64,000 bases of DNA from Spongiibacter nanhainus (GCF_016132545.1 NZ_CP066167.1:1019001-1083000), one strand, 5' to 3'. Shown: positions 33,367 to 43,059, numbered from the stretch's first letter. Program-made: numbers and translations. The notes: generated by a model not told the origin, from the letters alone.

Positions 33367-33723
33367 TTAGCGGTCGCCTATTTGGATACTGGGCGCGGTA
33401 CGGCGAGGCTCTTCTGACAGAGATGGAATGAGTCGCAGCATCCACTTGTCGCATTGCTGGTTTAGTAGCTCTAAAATCAGAGTGCGCAGCTCCATAAGTA
33501 GCCAGCTGGTTGGGTGAGCCTGGTCTTTGTCCGTCCATCTCGATGCCAGATAGTAGCTGGCCGCACCCAGCAAGCCTGCGGTCACTATCGAATCGACTCT
33601 CGTCAGGCGCTGACGTGATCTGTCTCGGTAACGGCGGCGCAAGTCCCTGTTGCGGCGGGATAAGCGCTGGCGGTCACGGCTTAGCTGAGCCAGCTGTTGT
33701 CGCATACGACGCTGTTCGTTCAT
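33367..33723 (-). CDS. YqjK-like hypothetical protein
   Basis: A 118-residue protein that opens with a highly basic coiled stretch (MNEQRRMRQQLAQLSRDRQR) followed by a short hydrophobic segment (IVTAGLLGAASYYLA, residues 46-60). It is the last gene of a three-gene set with YqjE- and DUF883-like proteins, the order of yqjD-yqjE-yqjK in enteric bacteria. Its start overlaps the stop of the YqjE-like gene (ATGA), so they are translated together. Similarity to YqjK is by position and composition only. Confidence 0.65.
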   Translation of the reverse strand: MNEQRRMRQQLAQLSRDRQRLSRRNRDLRRRYRDRSRQRLTRVDSIVTAGLLGAASYYLASRWTDKDQAHPTSWLLMELRTLILELLNQQCDKWMLRLIPSLSEEPRRTAPSIQIGDR

Positions 33724-34220
33724 GGCCCGCCTCCGTGTTCTTTCCCTCCGGTCTCTTCGTTACAGCCGTCATTATCGGCACTGGCCAATGTTTGCGTTGT
33801 ATTGACGGCGATACCAACCCGAAAAGCGTGAATAATCAGGCGCCACATCAACCATGCACTAAGTGCCATTAGCAGCGCCGCTAAGCCAAGGGCCGCGGCA
33901 AGTGGTACCCCGGTATTAGCCAGTGTGACGACCAGAGCGGCGACAGCTAATGTCCAAGCGCTGGAAGCTAACAGTACCAACAACAGCACGCACGCCACTG
34001 ATTTCAGTAGGTTCAGTACTACCAGTTTTCCCTTGAGTTCCACGCTTTGCAGCCAACTTAGCCACTGTTCACCATGCGCCCGGAGCAGCATGGTCAGATC
34101 TGGCTCTGCTAAGTCGTCGCGGGGAGGTTGATGCTGTGGCCGCGATTCACCATGATCGCCGGGCGTCGCCCGGCGTGTGTTGAGTGTTTCGTTCGCGTAG
34201 CTTGTCATGGCTTTTGACAC
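33720..34220 (-). CDS. YqjE/phage-holin-superfamily membrane protein
   Basis: A 166-residue protein with two membrane segments (VLLLVLLASSAWTLAVAALVV and LAAALGLAALLMALSAWLMW), the layout of the holin-X/YqjE family of inner-membrane proteins tied to ribosome or stress functions in enteric bacteria. The N-terminal 70 residues are polar. GTG at 34220 is the open start; ATG at 34208 is an alternative, and no clear ribosome site distinguishes them. Upstream DUF883 gene ends 2 nt before, so the set is an operon. Confidence 0.7.
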   Translation of the reverse strand: MSKAMTSYANETLNTRRATPGDHGESRPQHQPPRDDLAEPDLTMLLRAHGEQWLSWLQSVELKGKLVVLNLLKSVACVLLLVLLASSAWTLAVAALVVTLANTGVPLAAALGLAALLMALSAWLMWRLIIHAFRVGIAVNTTQTLASADNDGCNEETGGKEHGGGP

Positions 34221-34222
34221 AC

Positions 34223-34525
34223 TTAGCGGCGAATCAGAAAAGCGATGACCGCGCCGATTAAAAAAGCAAAACTCAAGGTTTTGAAGGGATGGGCCCGGGT
34301 GTAGTCCTCTACAGCCGCGGTTGCCTCGCTGGAGTGACGCTTTGCACTGCTAGTCAGTTGTTCAGCTTGGTTGCGTAACTCTTCAGCGAGATGTTGAAGT
34401 TTTTCTTCACCACTGCCGGCAAATTCAGCAGCGCGGTTGACCGCTTCATGGGCGCGTTCGGCGGCGCGGTCTACATTGGCGTGGGCACTTTTTTGCGTGT
34501 GCGAGTTGGATGTTGACGTTGCCAT
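34223..34525 (-). CDS. DUF883/ElaB-YqjD-like protein
   Basis: A 100-residue protein of the YqjD/ElaB family, C-tail-anchored inner-membrane proteins that bind stationary-phase ribosomes in E. coli. An alpha-helical region (VDRAAERAHEAVNRAAEFAG) is followed by AEELRNQAEQLTSSAKRHSS and a C-terminal membrane anchor (FAFLIGAVIAFLIRR). The chosen ATG at 34525 is preceded by AAGGAGG, an excellent ribosome site; the longer frame upstream to 34576 lacks one. First gene of the operon. Confidence 0.85.
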   Translation of the reverse strand: MATSTSNSHTQKSAHANVDRAAERAHEAVNRAAEFAGSGEEKLQHLAEELRNQAEQLTSSAKRHSSEATAAVEDYTRAHPFKTLSFAFLIGAVIAFLIRR

Positions 34526-34936
34526 AGTAAATCCTCCTTGCAGCATGGTTTGAACTATGCATGGTGTTCCAAACACCGTTTTTGAAGCGATCTGTCTGAT
34601 GAATCAGGCTCAGGCTGATTTGCCTCTCGATAAAATTGACATTGGCGTGACAACAGGAGTTCCGCTGGATTTATTTTGTCGGTGATAGAAATAGATTAAT
34701 AAACCCGTGAAAGGCCGGCGCTGACACTTTTCAGCGCTAATTACATACAGCGCTTAAGGTTTGCCAATTTTAGTTGGGGAACTTGTTGTTTATCCCGTGT
34801 CGGAGTCAGTGAGCGCAGCAAAAAAAGCTGGCTGATAGAAGCCGGTCGAGTTTAGTGATTTAACCTTGTTTTTAGCTGCGTGTAGACAATATTGGCAATG
34901 ACTATGGAGTAGTGTCACATACGCTAAGGAGTCGAT
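34526..34936. other. Divergent stress-gene intergenic region with possible ECF promoters
   Basis: No gene seen. GGAACTT at 34778-34784, 15 nt before TCGGA at 34800-34804, resembles an RpoE-type promoter reading toward csbD. On the minus strand GGAACTC (near 34668-34662) could serve the DUF883 operon. Both are by eye. Confidence 0.3.
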
Positions 34937-35137
34937 ATGAATAGAGATATCGCAGAAGGTAAGTGGAGACAGTTTAAAGGCCAGATCAAAGAGAAATGGG
35001 CAAATATTACCGACGACGATCTGGAAGCGGCCGAGGGCAGTAGTGAGCGCCTTATCGGTAAGCTTCAAGAACGACAGGGTTTGGCTAAAGATGAGGCCAA
35101 AGCGCAGCTCGACGAGCTGAAACGAAGCATCCACTGA
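34937..35137 (+). CDS. CsbD-family stress protein
   Basis: A 66-residue, highly charged protein: MNRDIAEGKWRQFKGQIKEK then WANITDDDLEAAEGSSERLI, the CsbD signature, with the GKLQERQGLAKDEAKAQLDE end. CsbD-like proteins are small abundant stress proteins whose biochemical role is unknown. AAGGAG lies 6 nt before the ATG. It is next to the DUF883 operon and the BON protein gene, which together look like a general or envelope stress set. Confidence 0.9.
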   Translation: MNRDIAEGKWRQFKGQIKEKWANITDDDLEAAEGSSERLIGKLQERQGLAKDEAKAQLDELKRSIH

Positions 35138-35279
35138 CGTTGCTCGCAGCGCGGTAAAAATCGCGCTTGGATGCTTCCGATATTTTTACAGCGCGTTTAA
35201 AAACTCAATGAATCGACGCTACCACATTGAATTAAACGGGCTGAACTGAAAAAGTTGAAGCAACGCTAAGGAGGTTGCA

Positions 35280-35840
35280 ATGGAATTCAGAAAAACTTTG
35301 ATCGCAGGTGCCGTTATTACCGGAATGTTAAGCGCTCCGGCAATGGCGGGTAACAACGACTGGAAAGGCGAGTCCAAAGATGCCTGGATCGATGGTAAAG
35401 TTGAAACCGCACTGATGTTAAACGGCGAGCTCAATAATTTTGAGATCGATACACAAGTTGAGAATCGTGAGGTTACCCTTTCCGGTACGGTGGATACCGA
35501 TATAGCCAAGGACTTGGCGGAAGAAATCACCGAGAATGTGAAGGGCGTTAAAGACGTCGAGAATAATATCGAGGTCAACGCCAATCACCGCAACAGCATG
35601 GAGCGCGCCGGCGATAAGTTCGTCCGCACTTGGCAGGATTCGACGGCGACAGCCGGCTTGAATATGAAGTACGCGGTTAATGACAATCTAGAAGCCACCA
35701 GCATTGATGTAGACACCAAGAACGGTGTGGTGACGCTAAGCGGCACTGTCCGCAGTGAAGCCGCCCGGGATCTGGCTGTGGAGATGGCCGAAAACTACGA
35801 CAATGTCGATAAAGTTCGGGACAGGCTGACAGTGAAGTAA
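35280..35840 (+). CDS. Periplasmic protein with two BON domains (OsmY-like)
   Basis: A 186-residue exported protein with a signal peptide (MEFRKTLIAGAVITGMLSAP, cleaved after MAG). It has two BON domains, residues about 35-100 (VETALMLNGELNNFEIDTQV, VTLSGTV) and 118-186 (LNMKYAVNDNLEATSIDVDT, VTLSGTVRSEAARDL). BON proteins such as OsmY bind lipid surfaces and help the envelope under osmotic stress. AAGGAGG precedes the ATG. A strong terminator follows the gene. Confidence 0.9.
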   Translation: MEFRKTLIAGAVITGMLSAPAMAGNNDWKGESKDAWIDGKVETALMLNGELNNFEIDTQVENREVTLSGTVDTDIAKDLAEEITENVKGVKDVENNIEVNANHRNSMERAGDKFVRTWQDSTATAGLNMKYAVNDNLEATSIDVDTKNGVVTLSGTVRSEAARDLAVEMAENYDNVDKVRDRLTVK

Positions 35841-36153
35841 TCTGTCTGCTTCGCTGTTTGCTCCCAAACGGCGTGGCCTCAAGGGATAGCGCCCCGCATT
35901 TGCGGGGCGTTTTACGTTTAGGGTTGCGTAATCTTGCTCGACGACCTGTCGACTCTGAAGTTGTGCAGCTTAGTTTCACTCCACAGTATGCTCAAATCTA
36001 TAGCCGACGTTGTGCAGTTGGCCGCGGCTAATCCTCGATAAGCCTTACCCCGCTCATATGGCGTATTTGCGCAAGGTTAGGTTGTGCTAGTGTTGTTGGG
36101 TTGTAAATCTTTCGTTGAATAACAAAAGTCTAAGGTTAAAAAGTGGGGCAGTG
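35841..36153. other. Intergenic region after the BON gene
   Basis: Contains the terminator at 35890-35913 and the leader of the DDN gene. Nothing else was recognised. An upstream TTG at 36115 could begin a longer DDN protein; the ATG at 36154 is preferred. Confidence 0.4.
35890..35913 (+). terminator. Rho-independent terminator
   Basis: CGCCCCGCA (35890-35898) pairs with TGCGGGGCG (35901-35909) across a 2-nt loop and TTTT follows. It is 50 bp after the BON protein stop. Confidence 0.85.
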
Positions 36154-36648
36154 ATGGCTAATAAATTCAGTTACGTGAAAACCCGTCGGGAGGACGTCCA
36201 GAAAATTACGCCTCGCGCTGAGCGGATTGTGTCACCCATTATCAAGTACGCCACCAAGCTCAATGTATGGGTGTTTAAAAAGAGCAATGGCCGGTTGATG
36301 AAAACCTTCTTTGGTGGCGCGCCCATCTGTGTAGTGACCATGAAGGGTGCCAAGTCCGGGAAGAAACGCGAGGTCGCGCTGATTCACATCCCCTGGGGCG
36401 ATAAGAAAATACTGGTCGCTTCAAAGGGCGGAATGAGCAAAAATCCGGTGTGGTTCTACAATGTTAAGGCTAATCCGGAAGTAGAGATACTGGTGGGGGG
36501 GCAACGCAAAACATATCTGGCCGAACAGGTGGATGCTGAGCAAAAGGCCAATATTTGGCCGCGGCTACTTGAAGTGTATCCTGACTTTGATGAATATCAG
36601 GCGCGGACAGACCGGGATATTCCAGTGTTTGTCTGTACGCCTCAATAA
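36154..36648 (+). CDS. DDN-type F420-dependent nitroreductase/quinone reductase
   Basis: A 164-residue protein of the split-barrel DDN (deazaflavin-dependent nitroreductase) family. It matches the family core around KSGKKREVALIHIPWGDKKI, LVASKGGMSKNPVWFYNV and NPEVEILVGGQRKTYLAEQV. Such enzymes use reduced F420 to reduce quinones or nitro compounds and are typical of actinobacteria, so a copy here beside F420 biosynthesis genes is consistent with active F420 use. Start ATG at 36154 has GTGGGG nearby. The beta-propeller lipoprotein gene follows 25 bp downstream. Confidence 0.88.
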   Translation: MANKFSYVKTRREDVQKITPRAERIVSPIIKYATKLNVWVFKKSNGRLMKTFFGGAPICVVTMKGAKSGKKREVALIHIPWGDKKILVASKGGMSKNPVWFYNVKANPEVEILVGGQRKTYLAEQVDAEQKANIWPRLLEVYPDFDEYQARTDRDIPVFVCTPQ

Positions 36649-36673
36649 CCAAATTGCGCCGCGTGCCGAGGGT

Positions 36674-37771
36674 ATGATGAAAATAATACAATGCCTCCCA
36701 TCGATAAATCGCTTGAGCCTGTTGCCGTTGTTTTTTATGGCAGCGTTGCTTGGCTGTGATGCTCAGCAGGACTACAGCTGCCAATCGGTTGGCGAGCGAA
36801 CGCCAATCTGTGGTTTTCAAGCTCCTGAAGATATCGAAGTGACTCCCGCAGGTGGCAAGCTGATACTCAGTCAGTTTGGTGGCATCACCGGCAGTAGCGC
36901 GGGTAGTCTGGTGTTGTTCGACCCCGAAGCCGAGCAGGTCAAACCGCTGTATCCCGCTGGCGAGCCCCTTGCCGTAGATGGCGCTGATCGCGCTCCACTA
37001 TGGGGTAGCGAGAATTGCCCAGGCGAGCCCGGGCAGGCTTTTTCACCCCACGGCATTCATTTGTCGCAGCGGGATGATGGTGTCTGGCAATTGCTTGCTG
37101 TGAATCACGGTGGCCGGGAATCGGTGGAGTTTTTCGAGTGGCGTGCCGAGCAGGAAAGCCTGCAATGGCGGGGTTGTGTGGTCATGCCAGAGGGGGGCTT
37201 TATCAACGATACAGTGGCAACCCCGGGTGGTGGGCTATTGGCCACTCAGATGTTCCCCAAGGATAACTACTGGGCCTTGTTGCGGACCTTGATGGGGTCC
37301 AAAAGGGGCCATGTATGGCGCTGGCGTCCGGGCGAGGGCGTGGATATCCAGCCTGGCAGTGTCGGTTCCTTTCCCAACGGTATCCAGATCAGTAAGGATG
37401 GGCGGCACCTTTTCCTGAATCTCTATACTGAGAACACGGTGAGAAAAATGGATCGTCTCAGCGGGGAGCACTTGGGAGACGTGAGCGTCGAGCATCCGGA
37501 TAACAGCAGTTGGCTGCCAGACGGCCGGCTGGTGGTGGCCTCCCATCCGCCGGAGGGCTTGATTCCCGACCTTTGTTCCGACGTGCACAGTGGTGCCTGC
37601 GGATCTCGTTTTTTGCTGGTGACGATTAATCCCGATACCCTGGAAAAAAAGCAAGTGCTGGACCATAGCGGCGCACCGATGGGAGGAGGCACTGTCGCCG
37701 TGGAATTGGGCGACTACTGGTATATCGGCTCCTTTGCAGGTAACCGCTTATTGCGGGTTCCGAGTCTGTAA
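36674..37771 (+). CDS. Beta-propeller lipoprotein, SMP-30/gluconolactonase-like
   Basis: A 365-residue protein with a lipoprotein leader (LSLLPLFFMAALLGCDAQQ, lipobox LLGC). The mature part has propeller features: CGFQAPEDIEVTPAGGKLI, FSPHGIHLSQRDDGVWQLLA, GSFPNGIQISKDGRHLFLNL and NSSWLPDGRLVVASHPP, similar to SMP-30, paraoxonase and arylesterase proteins that bind calcium and hydrolyse lactones or esters. The PNGI and SWLPDGRL blocks sit where metal ligands lie in SMP-30. The frame is open to 36533, but the MMK start fits the leader. It overlaps nothing and shares an operon with the DDN gene by spacing (25 bp). Confidence 0.75.
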   Translation: MMKIIQCLPSINRLSLLPLFFMAALLGCDAQQDYSCQSVGERTPICGFQAPEDIEVTPAGGKLILSQFGGITGSSAGSLVLFDPEAEQVKPLYPAGEPLAVDGADRAPLWGSENCPGEPGQAFSPHGIHLSQRDDGVWQLLAVNHGGRESVEFFEWRAEQESLQWRGCVVMPEGGFINDTVATPGGGLLATQMFPKDNYWALLRTLMGSKRGHVWRWRPGEGVDIQPGSVGSFPNGIQISKDGRHLFLNLYTENTVRKMDRLSGEHLGDVSVEHPDNSSWLPDGRLVVASHPPEGLIPDLCSDVHSGACGSRFLLVTINPDTLEKKQVLDHSGAPMGGGTVAVELGDYWYIGSFAGNRLLRVPSL

Positions 37772-38015
37772 ATAGCAGTTGGCTGTGATCACCCCGTAGA
37801 TGTATAGCGGGGTAAATAGTCGGCGTTATGGTGCTGTAGTGGCGCCGACAACGCACCTGGGGCTGGGTATGAGCTCAAAAAATCGGCATTAATCTAGCGA
37901 AATGAATGCAAAACCGGCCCAGGAGTGATACGTTGTTTTGTCAAGCAGGTTGCTAATTTGCCTGTCTTCGTCAACGGTGTGTTAAGCACAAAAATAATAA
38001 AGATGGAATATCGCA

Positions 38016-40400
38016 ATGCCCAACATCCGCTCGCTATTGATGGCCAGTGCATGCTCGCCCCAAGGTTTGCTGTGTGCCCTGATTTTGACTACTGTCGGCC
38101 TGCCCAGTCCGGTGCTATACGCCGCTCCTCGGGTTATCGAAGAGGTTATTGTCACCGCCAATAAAAGGGCGGAAAGCGCTCAGGATGTGCCCTTATCCAT
38201 CTCTGTGGTAGGTGCGGATTTTATCGAAGATTCCGGTCTGGCTGATGTTGGGGAAATCACCCGCTACATTCCCAATGTCAGCTTTGACGCCTCGCTGGCC
38301 CTGTACACCAGCATCACCATTCGCGGTTTTGGTACGCCGCCCTTGGGGGTGGGGTTTGAGCCCTCTATCGGTTTGGTTATTGACGATGTGCCCTACGGTC
38401 GCTCGACCTTTGCGCAGGACGCCGTTTTTGATATCGGACGACTAGAGGTGCTGCGGGGCCCTCAGGGTACACTATTCGGCAAGAATACCCTGGGTGGTGT
38501 ACTTAATTTTCACACTAAAGCACCGACCGTCGAGCCGGAAGGCTATATCAAGTACAGTCGCGGAGAAAACGTCGAGAGCGATCGTGTTGAAGGCGCGATT
38601 TCAGGGCCGCTACTGGGCGAGCGCTTGTTGGCGCGTTTGGCCTTTCGCTACAACGATGCTGATACCCTAGAATACAATAGCACCCGGGATGAGCAACAAA
38701 CCCAAGAAGACAAAGCGGTTCGACTCAAGCTGGAAGCTCAGCTCGGCGATACACTGACGCTAAAGTTTAATGGGCTGTATGCCGAGTCGGTGACCAAGGG
38801 CTATACCCAGTCACTGTTTATTGCCAGCGACCGCAGCCTGCGGGTATTCCGGGAGTATGATCCCCGTACCGAAGACGATGCCTTTGATCAAAACACCTCC
38901 ACCGACGCACCGACTTACTCCGATCGCGAGGTGGAAGCGATCTCCCTGAGTGCCATCTGGCGCCCCGATGAATTGCTAGGCATCAATGCGCCGGAGCTGA
39001 CCACTATTGCCTCCTGGTCTGAGGTGATCACCCCTTATGCCCTGGACGTGGATTACTCGCCAGTACCCTTGGTGGCCTTTAATCAGCCGCCAAAGGGCAA
39101 CCCCTACACAGCGGAGTCGATAGAGGTGCGCCTGGCGGGCGGCCTGGATGCCCCCTTTAACTGGGGCGAGGGGGTGGACTTTGTGGTCGGTGTGTTTGCT
39201 CAGGAGTCTACCAATGACGTTTTCCAAGACATTGATGTGAGCTTAAATGGCTTGATTGCCTTCGCTCGGGCGGGGGCGATTGTCCAGAACATCCAACTGC
39301 CTTTTGATCCACTGTTGATAGACTTGCCGGTTATGCTGCCCGATCTGATTCCAGGGATAATCGAAAGGGAGCGCTACATCTCTGCCACCCAATCAGAAAC
39401 CCAGTCATTTGCCGTTTTCTCGCAATTTAACTGGGTACTCACCAATCGTCTTACTGCTACCGCGGGTATTCGCTACGGCGAAGACGAATCAGAGGGTGCG
39501 TCTTATTCCAGAGTCGCGGCGGGCAATAGTATCTCCGGCGGCTCTTTGAATCAGCGGGATTTTAATGCGCCCAATCTGCGCAGTAAGGAAACCAATGTAT
39601 CGCCAAAACTGGCCTTGAATTATGAAGCCCTGCCTGGCGTCAATGTGTATATCAATGCTGCAAAAGGCTTTAAAGCCGGTGGTTTTGATCCGGCCCCCCT
39701 CAATGATGACAACCTGACCTACAAGGGTGAGGAAACATTGACCTACGAAGCGGGGGTGAAATCTCGCTTGCTGGGCGGCTCCTTAACTTTGAACATGGCA
39801 GTGTTCGACAGCGATGTGGATAATCTGCAAATTCGTACCTTCTCCGGTGTGACCCTAACCACCTTTAATGCCCCAAAGTCCTCTAGCCAAGGCGCCGAGA
39901 TGGATTTTTTCTGGCTGCCACCTTTGGATGGGCTTAGTATTGCCGGCAGCTTGGCCTACCTGGATGCCAAGTACGATAGTTTTAAAGAGGGTCCTCCGCT
40001 GTTTACCTCCGAGCAGAATGAAACCCAAGACCTGAGTGGTAAGCCCTTACCCTATGCGCCGCGCTGGTCGGCGTCCTTGTCGCCGGCGCTGCAGTTTCCG
40101 GTGCTAGGCAGCCAGGATATTTTCGGGAGTGTACGCCTCAATATCACCCACACCAGCGAGCGCTATCAAGACTCGGATATTGATCCCAATACCCTGCAGG
40201 ACGAAATTACGCGTATCGACGCCGGTCTCGGTTTGCGCTCAGAGAGCGGCAATTGGTCTGTCAATTTCCAGGCAAGGAATATCACCGAAGAGCAAGACTC
40301 TATCTTGATCCTGGATCAGCCGCTGATACCCGGCAACTATACCAAAACCCCCTATCCTGATCAGACCACCTATCAGTTGGATTTTAAGGTGGGTTTTTAA
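38016..40400 (+). CDS. TonB-dependent outer-membrane receptor
   Basis: A 794-residue receptor with an N-terminal leader (SLLMASACSPQGLLCALILT region), the TonB-box-like VIEEVIVTANKRAESAQDVP near residue 40, a plug with LEVLRGPQGTLFGKNTLGGV (near 145) and a barrel ending YQLDFKVGF. The plug type is that of organic-substrate receptors, like the one at 2.5-4.8 kb. It is 245 bp downstream of the beta-propeller lipoprotein gene on the same strand, and that pair could be a receptor plus a hydrolase. Its ligand is unknown. Confidence 0.92.
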   Translation: MPNIRSLLMASACSPQGLLCALILTTVGLPSPVLYAAPRVIEEVIVTANKRAESAQDVPLSISVVGADFIEDSGLADVGEITRYIPNVSFDASLALYTSITIRGFGTPPLGVGFEPSIGLVIDDVPYGRSTFAQDAVFDIGRLEVLRGPQGTLFGKNTLGGVLNFHTKAPTVEPEGYIKYSRGENVESDRVEGAISGPLLGERLLARLAFRYNDADTLEYNSTRDEQQTQEDKAVRLKLEAQLGDTLTLKFNGLYAESVTKGYTQSLFIASDRSLRVFREYDPRTEDDAFDQNTSTDAPTYSDREVEAISLSAIWRPDELLGINAPELTTIASWSEVITPYALDVDYSPVPLVAFNQPPKGNPYTAESIEVRLAGGLDAPFNWGEGVDFVVGVFAQESTNDVFQDIDVSLNGLIAFARAGAIVQNIQLPFDPLLIDLPVMLPDLIPGIIERERYISATQSETQSFAVFSQFNWVLTNRLTATAGIRYGEDESEGASYSRVAAGNSISGGSLNQRDFNAPNLRSKETNVSPKLALNYEALPGVNVYINAAKGFKAGGFDPAPLNDDNLTYKGEETLTYEAGVKSRLLGGSLTLNMAVFDSDVDNLQIRTFSGVTLTTFNAPKSSSQGAEMDFFWLPPLDGLSIAGSLAYLDAKYDSFKEGPPLFTSEQNETQDLSGKPLPYAPRWSASLSPALQFPVLGSQDIFGSVRLNITHTSERYQDSDIDPNTLQDEITRIDAGLGLRSESGNWSVNFQARNITEEQDSILILDQPLIPGNYTKTPYPDQTTYQLDFKVGF

Positions 40401-40708
40401 ATCTCGGCGAATTTTTTTAGGGCGCTTAAAACAACTTGATATCGTTTTGTTGCCCTGGGGCGGCGTATTAGATCTTTGCCAGAATAAGGGGAGTCGGTCT
40501 TATATGTTTCTGGTTTTATAAATATCGGTTTTTATCAGGAGTTCTCAGCGTGCTGGCCATGCCTTTCCATTACAACGAAGCAGGAGTACAGTGAAGATAT
40601 GTAACCAATAGCAGGTATTGATCCATAGTCTGTTGGTAGAAATGTCGGTTTTGCGCTTTTTCCAGCTAGTATAGATCGTGTGTATGGATCATGCCGGGGT
40701 AGAGCGTT
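40401..40708. other. Intergenic region, no recognised feature
   Basis: The 308 bp between the TonB receptor and the GGDEF-EAL gene contain no gene, clear terminator or repeat that I can support. Confidence 0.5.
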
Positions 40709-43003
40709 ATGGGTGTGGTTCCTCCCAAAAACACCGTAAAAAAAATCGTTGTGCTCTACGCGAGCTGGAGCATTCTATGGATTCTTCTATCCGATATTAT
40801 CGTCGCTTCTTCAGCAGATGCTACGCCCTCTGATCATACAATACAGAGTATTAAGGGCGTCATTTTTGTCCTGGTCACTTCGGCCATCCTCTACGGCCTT
40901 TTACGCTGGCTGTATCGCCGGGAAGATACGATCCATGAGTCATATAAAAAAATTCTCCACGATCCTCGGCAGTTTTTTTGGCTGTCGGATAAAAATGGCG
41001 ATGACCTTCATCTAAGCCCGGGGTTTGAAGTGATAACCGGGGTCTCCTTGGATGTGTTTTCCAGGCGGCCTTGGCCCCAGTTTATACACCCTGCCGATCG
41101 CGAAAACTTTCTTAAAGAGCGCGAGCGGGCCGTAAAGTCCGGCGTAGGGTATGAAACGACGCTGCGATTAAAGTCTCGCGATGGTGGCTATGTTCAGATC
41201 CAAGTCCGGGAAGTTCCGGTAAGGAATCCACAGACGGGCTCCATAGAAAGCTGGGTGGGTAACGCCACTGATATCTCCGATATACACCACACCCGTCGTG
41301 AGCTTGAGCAAAAGAATGCGCATTTTCGCTTGGCGGAGCGTATTGGTGGCATCTCTCTGTGGAGCTGGGATTTTAGCAGTAACGAGGTAAATCTATCGGA
41401 GAGCCTGGCCAAGCAGCTCGGCTTCAATTCGCCGGTTGTGTCTGGCGGATTAGGTAAATTCTTAAAGTATATCCACCGAGACAATCGTCCAAAATTGGTC
41501 AGTCAAGTTAGGTTTGTGGCTGAAGGGGGAGAGCCAACGAGCGAGGATCTTTATCGTGTTCGCTATGCCGATGGCAGCCTTCACTGGCTGATCACTCGGC
41601 TATCCGCGATAAAAGATGACGATGATCGTGTGATTGGTATCACCGGTGTAAATATTGATATCACTAAACAAAAGGAACAACAAAACCGCCTCAACTATAT
41701 TGCAAATCACGACGAGGTAACGGGGTTGTATAACCGCAACCACATGTTGAATGTGATTCAGGGAGCGATTGATTCTGGTGCGGACCAGTTTGCTGTTATG
41801 GTTTTGGATATAGACCGTTTCGGCAGTATTAACTCATTCTTTGGTCTCGATTTTGGTAATGCCCTGTTAAAGGAGCTGGGTAGTAGGCTTCAAAGTTGCC
41901 TGCGGAGCGACGATGTCGTCGGTAGAATTGCCTCTGACGATTTTGTTATTTTTCTCCGTTTACAAACCTCTGGTCGACAAGATATAGACAATGTCGCCTC
42001 TCGAATAAGTGAAGTATTGCGCCCGCCATTTAACATATTCGATAAATCTATTTACCTTACACTCTCCTCAGGCAGTGCCATGTACCCGGTAGATGGCGGG
42101 GCTGTAGAGACCCTATTTCGCAATGCTGAATCGGCGTTAAAGCACGCCCGGGAGACTGGTGGCAATAGCTATATACCGTATTCCGAAGACATCGCACGTA
42201 AGGAAGAGGAATCCGCCAACTTTATCAGCGCTATAAAATATGGCGTCGAGCACAAGGAGTTCTACATTGAGTTACAGCCGCAGTACGATATCAATCAGCA
42301 GAAATATGTCGCGGCTGAGGTCCTAGCCCGTTGGAAGAGCGCAACTTTAGGTCCGGTATCACCCGTAGAATTTATTCCTGTGGCTGAGAAGTTGGGCTTC
42401 ATAAAGCAGATCAGTGAAATTGTTTTCCGGGATGCCTTGAAACTGCTATCCCACTTGCAAAGCACTGTTTGCCCTGATTTTCGATTCTCCTTGAATCTTG
42501 AAACGAGCCAGCTTTACGAGTCGGGCTTTGTTTCCTGGCTTTATGACATGTTGCGGGATTATGGAGTGGACAATCGCTTTGTAGAGCTAGAGGTCACAGA
42601 GAGTGTTCTCATGAAGGATGCCGAGCAGGGCGCTACTGTCGTCAAATATTTAAAGGACGATGGGTTTAGGGTTGCGATTGATGATTTTGGTACCGGACAC
42701 TCCAGCCTGGGCTATCTGGGGATTCTCCACGCTAATGCTCTTAAAATCGATAGGTCCTTTGTCCAAGGGCTGATTCACAATGAAAATCACGCCATCGTCA
42801 CTGAGACTATAGTAATGCTGGCGCGAAACCTCTCTCTAGAGGTGGTGGCAGAGGGCGTAGAAAATCGGGAGCAGTTTGATGCAGTGTCTAGGTTGGGTTG
42901 CGACCTGGTCCAAGGTTACTACTTCTCTAAGCCGATCTCGGGCGATCAACTCAAGGCGTTGTTGCAAGACCAAATAGCCCTATCGTCAGAAACCTCGGTG
43001 TAG
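40709..43003 (+). CDS. PAS-GGDEF-EAL membrane protein with degenerate GGDEF
   Basis: A 764-residue signalling protein with two N-terminal membrane segments (residues about 12-32 and 49-68), two PAS domains (about 85-200 and 210-325), a GGDEF domain and an EAL domain. The GGDEF site reads ASDDF near residue 411, so cyclase activity is unlikely. The EAL site is intact in its main features: EVLARW near 537, VELEVTESVLM, and DDFGTGHSSLGYL near 657. It is thus predicted to break down cyclic di-GMP, sensing its signal through PAS. It stands alone between a TonB receptor and the F420 oxidoreductase gene. Confidence 0.92.
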   Translation: MGVVPPKNTVKKIVVLYASWSILWILLSDIIVASSADATPSDHTIQSIKGVIFVLVTSAILYGLLRWLYRREDTIHESYKKILHDPRQFFWLSDKNGDDLHLSPGFEVITGVSLDVFSRRPWPQFIHPADRENFLKERERAVKSGVGYETTLRLKSRDGGYVQIQVREVPVRNPQTGSIESWVGNATDISDIHHTRRELEQKNAHFRLAERIGGISLWSWDFSSNEVNLSESLAKQLGFNSPVVSGGLGKFLKYIHRDNRPKLVSQVRFVAEGGEPTSEDLYRVRYADGSLHWLITRLSAIKDDDDRVIGITGVNIDITKQKEQQNRLNYIANHDEVTGLYNRNHMLNVIQGAIDSGADQFAVMVLDIDRFGSINSFFGLDFGNALLKELGSRLQSCLRSDDVVGRIASDDFVIFLRLQTSGRQDIDNVASRISEVLRPPFNIFDKSIYLTLSSGSAMYPVDGGAVETLFRNAESALKHARETGGNSYIPYSEDIARKEEESANFISAIKYGVEHKEFYIELQPQYDINQQKYVAAEVLARWKSATLGPVSPVEFIPVAEKLGFIKQISEIVFRDALKLLSHLQSTVCPDFRFSLNLETSQLYESGFVSWLYDMLRDYGVDNRFVELEVTESVLMKDAEQGATVVKYLKDDGFRVAIDDFGTGHSSLGYLGILHANALKIDRSFVQGLIHNENHAIVTETIVMLARNLSLEVVAEGVENREQFDAVSRLGCDLVQGYYFSKPISGDQLKALLQDQIALSSETSV

Positions 43004-43059
43004 TGGAATCCTTGCTTCAGTAAATCTGAGTTTTATTTTCATTGTACGCCGAGCTAGGC

